Below, piece after piece: positions 26,101 to 38,100 of a stretch of 64,000 nt of DNA. Each line of letters starts with the position of its first letter. The stretch's first letter is position 1. The notes beneath the pieces are model-generated. The model saw nothing but the letters and a program-made list of their open reading frames with translations. It made no database searches and was not told where the DNA came from. The DNA comes from Haliotis asinina (taxonomy: Eukaryota; Mollusca; Gastropoda; Lepetellida; Haliotidae): positions 4,529,501 through 4,593,500 of the forward strand of contig NC_090285.1 in assembly GCF_037392515.1 (NCBI RefSeq), in the 5' to 3' direction. The position numbers were made by a program, and so were the translations under genes.

Positions 26101-29100
26101 TGAAGTGGTGCCTTTTACTATTTCCAGGTTTTAGTGATTTATTATTTTCTCAGTTCCCATGGAAACGTTTTGGACTTAGTCTCAAGAGTGAGAGGTGTGT
26201 TTTGTTTCCAGAGCAGAACTCAAAATCTTCTTAATATCTGTCAGTAAAACTTGGTAGATATATGTTGCAGACCCCAAAGTTGTGCCTTTTGCTATTTCCA
26301 TTTTTTTTATGTATTATTTTCTCGGTTCCATGAACATGTTGCTGACTTCGTTTCCGGAGCACAGCTTGAAAACCATTTCATATCTTTCAAAAGATCTTGG
26401 CAGATATACGAGACAGATCATGAAATGGTGACTTTTTCTGATTACTGATATATGGCATTTATATTTTTCATGAATTCCATGGAAACAATTCAGACTTAGT
26501 CTATAAACACAATAAGTAACAATCGGATGATTTATCCTTTCAAATATGAGTCGTATGTGGGGGCCGGGGGGATAAGTCGTCTTCTGATGACTCTTGTTTT
26601 CATTAGGCAGTGTTGTATGAAAGCATTACATTGATGATATTGACATCTAGTGAAAAGTGTGATCATGACAGACTTTAGTAACAAACAAGATTACTATTGG
26701 TTTAAACAAAGCAGTTACCAGGTTTCATGTGAGATGTTCACTAGTGTCACATTCCTTAAATCATGGCCAGGGTCGTCCCCTGAAGATTGTGTTTGGGTTC
26801 ACCTGCTCTAAAGATGCCCGCAGTGAAAACTATGGACTTATGATGTACCACAGGAACAGGCTGATCAAAGCCTATGAGAAAGTTGGCTATCAGAGACAGG
26901 TAGGAGACTGGTTGACTTTCACAGACTGATCATGTGGCCAGTATGCAAGATATGATAGTTTCCACCTTCTTTGAGCCAGTTGGGCGACCTATGCCTGGAC
27001 ATTACTAGCCCACAAAATAATTTACTGGTCCAAAATTTGAATGTAGAAGCTAAGCACAATGGATTACAATAAGATATTGTCGGCATGACATGGGTTTCAT
27101 CACAATAGATAACAATAAGATATTGTCGGCATGACACAGGTTTCATCACAGTAGATTACAATAAGATATTGTTGGCATGACTCAGGTTTCATCAAAATAG
27201 ATTACAATAAGATATTGTCGGCATGACATGGGTTTCATCAAAATAGATTACAATAAGATATTGTCGGCATGACATGGGTTTCATCAAAATAGATTACAAT
27301 AAGATATTGTCGGCATGACATGGGTTTCATCATAATAGATTACAATAAGATATTGTCGGCATGACACGGGTTTCATCATAATAGATTACAATAAGATATA
27401 TGAGAGATAGAGACAGAGAGAGGGAGAGAGATGTCGCATGACACAGGTTTCATCATAATGCTGATATATGAGAGAGAGACAGAGAGAGAGAGGGAAGGAA
27501 GGAGGGAGGGAGATGGAGGGAGACAGCGTGAGAGATGGAAGGTGGGAGGGAGACAGAGATGGAGGGAGACAGATGGCAGGGGAGAGAGATAGGGAGGAGA
27601 CAGAAAGAGAAAGAAGGCAGGAGTGAGAGAAAGGGAGGGAGAAAGACATGGAAGGGGGCAGAGAGCGAGAGAGATAGAGGCAACGGGAGAGGAAGGAGGG
27701 AGGGAGGGAGAGAGAAGGAAAGAATAAAGGAGGGAGAGCGGCAGAGAGAGAGATACAGACAGAGTGAACGTGTGAGTGTTTTGATGGGACCGAAGTGGTT
27801 GACAATGGAGGTGATTCTTGATGCTGACATGTTACTTCCCCGACAACATGTTCTTGGCATTATTATTAAATACTTCTGTTTGTGGATGAATATCGTTTGT
27901 CTGTACACTCACATTGTTTCCTTGCATGTTTTCATTTACAATCGTCAGTATGTTTATTCACCACTGATCACATTTGTACTTTATTCAAGTTTCTTATATA
28001 ACTGAGTATAATAATGTCAGTCACCTATTGTAAAACAGACTTTATTATCAGTGTTTTGGTTGACTTCACAGAATCCTTGTTTATGTAATATTAAGGGCCA
28101 GTTTTTAGAAAAACAACCTCTTCAGTTCTCATGTCATTTATCCAGCGCAATAATTTGGGTGAAGGAGTAGTTGGTGTGGTCCAGGTGGATTTCCTTCAGC
28201 CCATCCACAACAAGCAAGACTTCAACAAGGACGAGAAGTACAAGTAAGTAGAAGTACAACTCTTGCACATGTTGTCACACTCACTTGTTCATGGACTTGA
28301 CTTGAGGGACTTTGTTGTGTATCAGATATTTGCTTAAAGTGACACTTGCTGCTGTTAAGGTGTGTAAAAGGTTTGTTTCATTCGAATGTACTGGTATTAT
28401 CACTGAGATTTGTGACAACTAACTTTGGAGAATAAGGGAGATAACCTGTTTCTATTGATGTTGTGACTTGCCATCAGTGTATTGCAGTCAGGCCATGTAT
28501 GTTTGTCATGCATATTGCAATGAGTAATCAGTACATCCATGTGTGACATTGAGACAGTTTATAATATTTGGAGACATATATTTTACTGAACAGAGGATGT
28601 GCTAATACATTTAACAACTGAAAAGCTCTTATCTTGCTTGATATGTGTCTTCTAAAGACCTTATTTTTGATAACAGTTTTAGCCACCAAATTTACCTGGT
28701 ATTATTGTTCCTGTTGTCCCCTGCAGCTCCTTCATGACCTCCATTGCACAGAAGTTGAATGATTACTGGAACGAGAAGAAGTGTGGAGGCAGTCGGGTCC
28801 AGGTGGCACCAGCAGGGTAAGGTCATCACACTTATCAGGGGTGAGGGTAAAGTGACACACTTGACAGGGGGAAGGGTAGGTGACACACTTGACAGGGGGA
28901 AGGGTAGGTGACACACTTAACGGGGGAAGGGTAGGGTGAACACACTTGACAGGGGGAAGGGTAGGGTGGACACACATGACAGGGGGAAAGGGTAGGTGAC
29001 ACACTTGACAGGGACAAGGGTAGGTGACATACTTGACAGGGGGAAGGGTAGGTGACATACTTGACAGGGGGGAAGGGTAGGGGACATACTTGACAGGGGG

Positions 29101-32100
29101 GAAGGGTAGGGTGGACATACTTGACAGGGGGGAAGGGTAGGTGACATACTTGACGGGAGGGAAGGGTAGGGTGACACACTTGACAGGGACAAGGGTAGGT
29201 GACACACTTGCGAGGGGTAAGGGAAGGGTAGGGTGGCATACTTGACAGGGGGAAAGGGGAAAGTGGACACACTTGACCGGGGTAAGGCAAGGGAAGGGTG
29301 GCACACTTGACAGGGACAAGGGTACGTGACACACTTGACAGGGGTAAGGGAAGGGTGACACACTTGACAATGCGGTAAGGTAGGGTGAATCCACTTGACA
29401 GTGGGGGAAGGGTAGGGTGAATACACTTGACAGTGGGGGAAGGGTAAGGTGAATACACTTGACAGTGGGGGAGAAAGATATGGCGTAGACAATTTACAGG
29501 GTTGAGAGACCACTGAATCTGTGTATGCAGCTTATGGTTGTGACTTGTTAGGTGAATGTTTTTAGATTTCAAAGATCAATGTCAGTGTGGGGTCCATATT
29601 CATTCATTTACTGAAGGCTGTCATATATCTGGAATAATTCAACGATAACAATTGATATAGAAAGAAAACAAACCTACCTGAAAAATGCTGACAGTTAACA
29701 AAACACAACTATTTAAAGATTACCTTGATATGTACTAAGAGTATCAAATCTCTTTCACTATGTAGTCGGTGTGTCATGTTTTCCTAGGAATCTCCCTGAC
29801 TGGCTGTGGGCCCAGTGTGAAAACTGTCTGAAGTGGCGCCGTCTTCCAGATGGCGTTAGGCAGACAGGACTCCCAGACCGATGGTTCTGTCACATGAACC
29901 CTGATGCATCACATAAGTATGTTGTAGATTTGTGGACTTAATAGGATATTATTCTGATTTATGCTGGATGCTTTATCATTTGAAATACATGATTATAGAT
30001 AATGAGAATGTTGTTTGACCCTCTGATTACTACTGTGTAGAAAATTACCAACTTAAGTATATAGTGTTCATCTTTTCATTTCAAGTTAATGAAAGTTTCA
30101 CCTTGTTACATTATCCATTTCATCAAATGGAGGGACAAATGGAAATAAGAAATCATTTCTGAAACATTTGATTGCTGTCTGTGTTGAATTAAAGCAAGCA
30201 TGCTCACAAGTTGGTCCTTAATAACCTATGTTGATCAGAAAAGATGACTGAGTTGATCTGTGATCTGTGGTTGTGATGAGGCTGTGTGACTGGTTGATAA
30301 CTTGTCGTAATACCCTGACTGCATGGATTGTTTCTCATATCAGCCACAGGATTGTCTGTTTCAGACAAGATTGCTTACTGACTGTAATATAGCTGGGACA
30401 TTCCTGAGTGTCGTGTAAGAGCAAAACAGAAACCAGAATACTGTCTGAAATAAACATGTTTGTTGACGTCTATTCTGTGTTTCAGTCGTTGTGATGTGGA
30501 GGAGGAACCGGAGGATGAGGACGAAGCTTTAAACAGGCCAACTTACGAGAAAACATACAAGAAACAACAGTAAGTGGTGGACAGCTATGTTACATGAAGG
30601 CAACCTTTTACTGTGTCAGTATTGGTTTCAGGTCAGCTCATGTTCTTGTTTACTTTTCTGATTGTGTAATGATAATCTAGTAACAAAGAGAAAGATTTGT
30701 TTTGGTAAGAACATGGCATTGATCTAGAGTGTTCTCATGACATTTTCTGTAGCAGGATTAAAGCCGTGGCAAAGCCAAGTTATTTAAGCATTTGCTTGTG
30801 ATACCAGAGGCTTGGGTATTAATCTCTTTACAACGGTTGTGTGTGAAAGTCATTGTTGGGGTCCGTCTGCCTTGATATGACAGAGATTTACAAAGGTTGC
30901 ATAAACAGTATACTCACTCACAGTAGCAAAAATTGCTGCCGTTTGCCATTCCTCACCTTCTCCAAACCACATCGACAAATGTGTACACATTATTCGGTGG
31001 TTTTAAGTATTGTTGTGAATATTTTTGTTGTCATTCCATCCATTCCATAACTCGATTCCATCTTTCATTGACTAAGATTGTGCCTTTTGTGGGAGTCATG
31101 TTGGAGATATGTATTGAGTCTAAATTGCCTTTGTTTCAGAGAAGAGAAGAGGAAACAGTGCAAGCTGGAAGAGGTAGCTATTGAATGTCAACTTGTTCAT
31201 TGTGTAGTGAATCATGTTAACTGGCTGCTCATTACATATTTGTGTTATTCAGCTGTTCAAGAGAAAATCAGAATAAATAGTACTGAATGGAGTTCCCCTG
31301 TCTTATTTCAGAAATTGACCTATGACATTAAACAACCTGCTTTAAGAATGGTTTCTGGTACAGACCTGCAGGAATTGTTTCCAGCAACATATAGCTACAT
31401 AACTACTAATGACTTAATACAAATAACCTGTATTTCACATATCAAGGCAAAATATGAAGAATTTGTTTGCCTGACATGCTCACAATGTTTAAAATCCTGG
31501 ATAAGTCTCTGACATTATATTATTATGGTTCTACGTTGTTGCAAAATTACTCTTCTGCAAGATTCCTAAGAAAGAACTTGCTCAGAGCAAATCTGCAACA
31601 AAAAGACCAGTAAAACTTGCCAGGTTTTCTATATTTTGAGTAAGACTTTAATCCCTGAAGTTTTTGAGCAGGTTTGGGTTTGATCACTGGAAGCATACTA
31701 CAGGGATCTGGGTCAGAATTGATTCGCAACCTATTCTCAATGTTACGGGTCACACAGTGTCTCAGGTGGTCATGCTCAGTGATTGGACTCAAAGTGCTTC
31801 ATCGTAGACTGTTTTTTATCAGTGTAAACTTAATTAATCATCTTATTTGGAATATGGTGTTGTAAGTTTTGTGTATTCAGTTTTAGTGTTGTAATAATAA
31901 AACATGGTGTTCATCCTCAGCACCAACGTCGGATACAGAAAGAGAGAGAACTACGAGATCGGGAAGTGGCAATTCAACGAACATTACAGCGTATAAATCA
32001 AGGAGAGGTTGGCATTTTCATTTCATATGCATCTATATTCAATCAGAAAATGTCATCAGCAAACAGCTTCAAGGTCACATGCAACGTAAAACACAACTTT

Positions 32101-35100
32101 ACAGATTCTGATACCTTAAGGTATGCACTTACCGAAACAAATCATGGAAAGTGCCAATTCAACCTTTAAAGTTGAAAAAATGCGATGAAAAGTATGAGAT
32201 CGTGAGCAGTAGTCTAATCTTGGTTGTGTAAACAAACAACTAAATAATCTGCTCGTTACATAAAAACTTGTTGATTGTGGTAAGCAGCCTCTGTCACAGA
32301 GAAAGCTCAATGTCTGACTTATTGACACCTGTATGTCTGCCTGCCTGTCTGCTAAAGACAACATGCAGTACACAGCTTCAATCATTGACCACATGCAATT
32401 TGAACTTAACACACATTGGTCTATATGCCATAAACAAGATAAATTGATTTATGACTCGTGCACCCGAGTCCAGTCTCTACCAGATTATGTAATTAGGCAG
32501 GTGTGACACTTGTACACATGACAAGTTTTTATGTCTGTGGGTTGCAAACAAACTACATTTTCTCAGATGACTGGATTGGACGGAAACTGGTGCAAACTCT
32601 TCTAAGTTTCAAGTCCTGCTTTGTACTTGGACGAATGACAGTTTCCAGTCATGCAGTAGTTCACCATCTCTTCTGAGATGATATTTGATCCAACTCAAAT
32701 TCAGAGAAGGTGTATTTAGAAAACCCAAAATCTCTATATAAATTCTCTATAGAGAACAACTTCTTCTAGTGTATAAGGTTTTGTTTGACAATGGTATATG
32801 AATCCATACTGAAACGATGCATCAAGTACAATAAAAGAAGTGGTTATCCATTAAGAATCTTGCCCATCAAACAGATCATCTTTCCGTACACACATTGAGC
32901 CCTTAGCAGATCAGCAAATGAAACAGCCAATGGGAAGCCGTCGTTACACTTGAGTGCACATCCACCCGCTATGACTGGGTTCGGTCTCCCAAGGACTTCT
33001 TTTCGAGGGAAGTAAGCCCAAGTACAAAATATCGCACTTTTCAATCGGGATTGAACGATTATAATTTTGTTTATTTGTTTTTTAACAAGCAGCAGTGTAT
33101 ATTATATGTCATGAATAAGTGATAATTGTGTTTTAATTATGTTTGATTTTTTGGTTGCACATGACCTTTCACAATATCAGCCCTATGGTCATCTTGGAAT
33201 TTGTAGTCATTGTAGTCACACACCCATGGGCCACAAATCTGTTTCAGGTATGCTAATGTAGGGGTTAAAAAATCCCATCGCTTGATGCCTGGGACAAGTC
33301 AGTTTTCATTTCGGACAATCAAATAATGGTATCTTACTTGTCCGTGGACTACTAGATAATTTTCGCTTGTGGTTTCAAAATGCAAATAATCTTGGATTTC
33401 ATTTCTTATCTGCTCATAATGAAGCTTTTAAAGTTAGCGCTAATAATAACATAGAGCTGGAAGAGAGTGAAATTATCATCACGCATTGTGTCATAAAATC
33501 AGGGCAAGTGGAAAATTAGTCAAGACAAGTTACTGTCTTGAAGTCACTTGCCCTGTCGCAAGTGGCTTTTCAAAATATTTTTGAACCCCTGTATTGTATT
33601 TTTGACAACATTTATGTTACTTTCAACACAGGTCTGATACTGAGATACATGCATGTTACACATCCCCAACTCATAACTTTTATGGTGAATTCTAAACTAG
33701 TTTTAGTCTCTTTATGGCTGCAGTATTGCCGATGTGACTTCAATTCTTTTTCATAGAGATCGTCTTTGGGGTACATTTTCTGCTGCCGGAAAATGTCAGG
33801 TGACAGTTGTATCAATATTTTGAAAAAATATTGTACAATAAAGAAAAAGTCTCTTTTGCTCATGATATGGCCCCTCACCACATGGAGTCACCCCTCTGCC
33901 GCGCGTGCGCAGACAACCAGGTAAGCATCCAAGCCCGTATCATCATTCCTTCTGCTGTCACCATACTGTTAAAGACGTGTGTGTTGGAAAGAAGTTAAAA
34001 CTACGTTCAACTCTATGTGTACTGTGTAGATGTCTGAGTCTTCCTCGACTGTATGTATGGTTTATTCGTTCGTTAATAGGAAAACAGAACGTTTATTTAA
34101 ACCTGGAGTTGAATTGTTTGTCTGTGACTTTTGTGTTGCACAGGCTTTCCTGTGGGTTGCGCACGTGTTGCTTCCCCATGGCGGGAAGTTGACGCCCTTG
34201 CGTGTTGAAATATTGCGTTTAGTACCAATTAGTTCATGTCGTGGGTATCCATGTAGTTTTCAATGTTTTTAATGTGTTAATTATGTGCTGCTGTTTTGGC
34301 GGTCAGCTTATGCTTGGCATATTGGCTTTCAGGCTTTTACGATGTGTTCCACTTGTGGTACAAACATCCCTCCACAAGACAAGCATGACAAATGTCTGTG
34401 GGGCGGATCGCCGGGCTCTGCTCGCTCAGCTAGCCTGGAGATGTCTGTCGATCCGGAGCCTTTGGCTTCAGGTCCGGACGCCTCGGCTACCCCGGAGAGG
34501 GAGGGTTCGCTCCTAGTCCCTCTCTGGGTCTTGGCGCAGGATAAATTGAGGATTCCGGGGTTTCCGGTCTCTGCCCCACCCCTCCCCATGAGAGTGGAGG
34601 ACTCGGTTTCATCTGAACTTCTTCTTGCATCTCGGGACCAGGGTTTGGATGGTATTTCGGTGACTTGGGTGGAAGGTGCCTTCGGCTCTTCCTTCCCCGC
34701 TGTGGTTCGTTCAATCATCCACTGGGTCTGGGTGTGGATCCTCCTTTAGAGAGGATTCCGGCTCGGCCTTGGGATCAGAGATCAAGGCTATGGACACACT
34801 GGTCTATATGCCATTAAACCATGACTGTTTTGTTTCAGTTCGTAGTCTAACCAACCCAGATAGTAGTTAGACTACGACCGGGACTACTTTTTAAATGTCT
34901 GCTTTCATGTTGGAATCTGACAGCTTTACGTCACATCGACGTCACTTATAGTCATCCAACCAAAAGTAGGCGCAGATTGTTGCAATTGAAAATGTCTTAT
35001 GAAACAATAGGAAAAAACAGCAGTGCATAATTGTTCCATAAGACCTTTTTCCAACAATCTGCGCCTACTTTTGGTTGGATGGTTGTAACTGGCAAACGCC

Positions 35101-38100
35101 GATGTAAAGTACAGATGCCAGATTCCAACATGAGAGCAAACATTTAAAACGTAGTACCAGTAGTAGTCTAATATCTGTGCTGAAACAAGACAGCCATGGG
35201 TTAATGGAACCATAAAAAGTAAAAGCAATGCATACTGCAGAATGTATTTTATTCACCGAACATACACAAACTTTCATTTTGTGACCGCAAGGTTGACAGA
35301 AATGTTGATGCCCTCGGTACTGGTCATTTGCAAAGCTTGGGATTTCTCGCAGGAACTTGATGACATGGTTGCCGTTTCACTTTTTCGCCTTCTTGGTTTC
35401 CTTTGCACTATCCTGCTCAGAGTCGCCTCTTGTTCAGTACAGATACGCTTGTAGTTGCGAATGGCATTACTCCTGTGACCAGTTGTTTTTGCAATCAACT
35501 GCTCATCTACACCTGAGCGAAACAGCCGCGTCGCACACGTCGCTCTCAATGAGTGATTTGTGTAGAAACCTTAAAAGACAAATGTTAACCCAATCAAAAC
35601 AAGTCAGGAGGTGAATTGATGCAATATTTACATATGTCAAGAAATGCTTTGTCATTCACATCTCACTAAATTACTGGCAAAGAAACATATGGTTCAAGGT
35701 AGAAATGTATGTTTTCATTGCGGTTTTTTTGACACTGTAAAGTTAATAATTGTAATATGTTGTGAGTAATGCAGTTTTTAGATAAAAGAATTTGAAACTC
35801 TTACCACTGAATCCGGCAGCAGCGCACAATCTGGATACAGTTTTACTCAGTGTGTGCTCTCCTACGGGCGACAATGAATACCATCGATCAGGCCTGGGTT
35901 TACTTAGTGGACGTAAGTATAAAACTGTAGGAGCATCAGTAGGGCGAAGACCAAGGTACTTCCGGTACAGTTGGACGATGAACCTATGAGATACATCACT
36001 AGCATACGCAGTAACACTTTTGGGTGCAACATGGTAGTCCTTCAAACCACGCTGATCACGTTTACTGACCTTTTCATGGTAGCGTATGAATTCACCCTGG
36101 TCATTTTCTCCAATTTCAAGTTGTTCAACTGTCAAAGTTCTGTGTTCAACGACACTGCGTAAAGCAAAGTTGAGGCCAATCAAATATAACATAGTATCAA
36201 GCAGTGTCTGAGGAGATGAATCGCCAAGAATACCTTTCTCCCACAGTACTTGCTCCTGATTCACAGTGATGACATCTGCCTGTCTTGGATGCATTCCAAG
36301 GCCATCGCTTGCCCTCACTTTCATGACGTTTTCCAGTGTGTTTTTCAGTTCTGTGTAAACCGGGTCAGATAAGAACTGCCCATTTCTTCCCAAATTCACC
36401 AACTTCATTTGAATAAGCAACACCAACTGTCGTAAAGTTTGGGGGGGGATAGTTTTCGCCGCTCTCCTTTCTCACTTCTATAATAAATCTACACAGACAA
36501 GAATTAAGTTCGTCATCATTAAGATCCTTTAGATCATGCAGAATCAAACTAAGTTGATGCCCTGATGTATCTCCATTTAGTATCCTTCCATTCCTCGAAA
36601 TTCGCCAAGATTCAAACAGACGACATGCCCATTCTATAGACTTCTGTGTTTTCTTTGGCACAGTCTTCTTGCTCATTTCCGTAACTTCCCGATCAGATAA
36701 AGTTTCACTGAAATGTTTATTTGTAAATTTCCTCGCATATTGCCTTTCCATCTCTTGTGAAAGTGCATATATCATATCATCATCGCTCGAAGACATGATA
36801 AGAGATTCACTTGTCTGTGTCTTAAACAACTCACTCTCAATCTGTTGGGAAGCTACATACATGGCATCATCCTCACTTGACGGCATGTCACGATGTTTAT
36901 CAGCAGTCTGCAAATTCTCACCAACGTTGTCGTTGTCGCTAATATCACTGTACAGAGTAGCATAATTTGTCGCAGAAACTGCATAAACACTTGAGCTCAA
37001 ATACCTTTATGAGCACGGAAAATCTTCTTCAGACATTCTGAACACATTTGTGACTGACACTGGCAATGGCGGTGAATGTGAAAGCATGTATCTTGATGAA
37101 TGTTTGCGCATGCGGGAAAATTATTCACGAATACCTCCCGTTCGGGGCAAACAAAAATTCAACCATTCGCCACTAACTGAGAATAACATATCAATTGCTA
37201 CAATTACTCTGCGCATTCCGGGCCACATTACGTTGTCAAACAGCCCCTATCGTGTTCAGATATATCAGATGGCACATGCTGTAAGTGACATGTGAAAGCA
37301 CGTGCAACGCGAAATTTTCAAGGACCTGATGGGTGAAAATAAAACGTGAGAGCGCAGCAAAACATTGAATTTATCATTGTTTTGATAACGTTTAATGTAC
37401 ATGTACACATTTAATTAAGTGTCATGGTTTAAGTCGGTTAGACCACTTGGACCTTGGCGTCTAATCGTTGAAGTTGTTAGTTAGTAGATCTAACTAACAA
37501 CTTCAACGATTAGACGCCAGGTCCTCGTGATCTAACCTATACTAAACAAGATAAATTGATTTATGACTCGTGCACCCGAGTCCAGTCTCTACCAGATTAT
37601 GTAATTAGGCAGTTGTGACACTTATACACATGACAAGTTTTTATGTCTGTGGGTTGCAAACAAACTACATTTTCTTGATCTTGATCATGTTACACATCCC
37701 CAACTCATAACTTTTATGGTGAATTCTAAACTAGTTTTAGTCTCTTTATGGCTGCAGTATTGCCGATGTGACTTCAATTCTTTTTCATAGAGATCGTCTT
37801 TGGGGTACATTTTCTGCTGCCGGAAAATGTCAGGTGACAGTTGTATCAATATTCTAATAAAATATTGTACAATAAAGAAAAAGTCTCTTTTGCTCATGAT
37901 ATGGCCCCTCACCACATGGAGTCACCCCTCTGCCGCGCGTGCGCAGACAACCAGGTAAGCATCCAAGCCCGTATCATCATTCCTTCTGCTGTCACCGTGC
38001 TGTTAAAGATGTGTGTGTTGGAAAGAAAGTTAAAACTACATTCAACTCTATGTGTACTGTGTAGATGTCTGAGTCTTCCTCGACTGTATGTATGGTTTAT

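Larger units (their letters stand above)
32409..34793 (+). repeat. Segment copy A of a near-identical pair (no Crypton)
   Basis: The sequence from TTGGTCTATATGCCATAAAC to the point ATCAAGGCTATGGAC (34780-34794) returns in copy B with very few base differences. Copy A alone contains about 1.08 kb (about 32575-33653), and it lacks the Crypton. It ends inside the DIRS retroelement. Confidence 0.9.
34815..37543 (-). mobile_element. Crypton DNA transposon insertion (boundaries from the empty site)
   Basis: Comparison with copy A (empty site GCCATAAACAAG at 32428-32439) places the insertion after GCCAT at 34814 and before AAACAAG at 37544. TAAAC is found at both edges (34815 and 37543) and once at the empty site, like the short repeats left by Crypton recombinases. 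A 12-bp inverted pair TTAAACCATGAC (34814) / GTCATGGTTTAA (37421) lies near both ends. Both ends carry hairpins. The single gene is on the - strand. Confidence 0.85.

Noticed and set aside
25761-26234. 157-codon open frame with repeated FPEHNS-like phrases
   Set aside because: It follows the 174-bp modules of a non-coding repeat; the unit length is a multiple of three and other copies have no matching frame.
27386-28005. Open frames of about 150 residues on both strands, Arg/Glu-rich or Ser/Leu-rich
   Set aside because: Low-complexity translation of the GA tract.
28732-29572. Long overlapping reverse-strand open frames rich in Pro, Ser and Val
   Set aside because: They run through the 30-bp minisatellite in three frames at once; the open reading comes from the repeat, not from selection.
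34329-34749. Reverse-strand frames of 129 and 75 codons, repeated at 38364-38753
   Set aside because: They lie opposite the gag-like region of the DIRS fossil and are shadows of its GC-rich sequence.
35570-35804. Break in the Crypton gene between its two frames
   Set aside because: The gap has a good GT donor and AG acceptor and joins conserved blocks in phase, so it is an intron.
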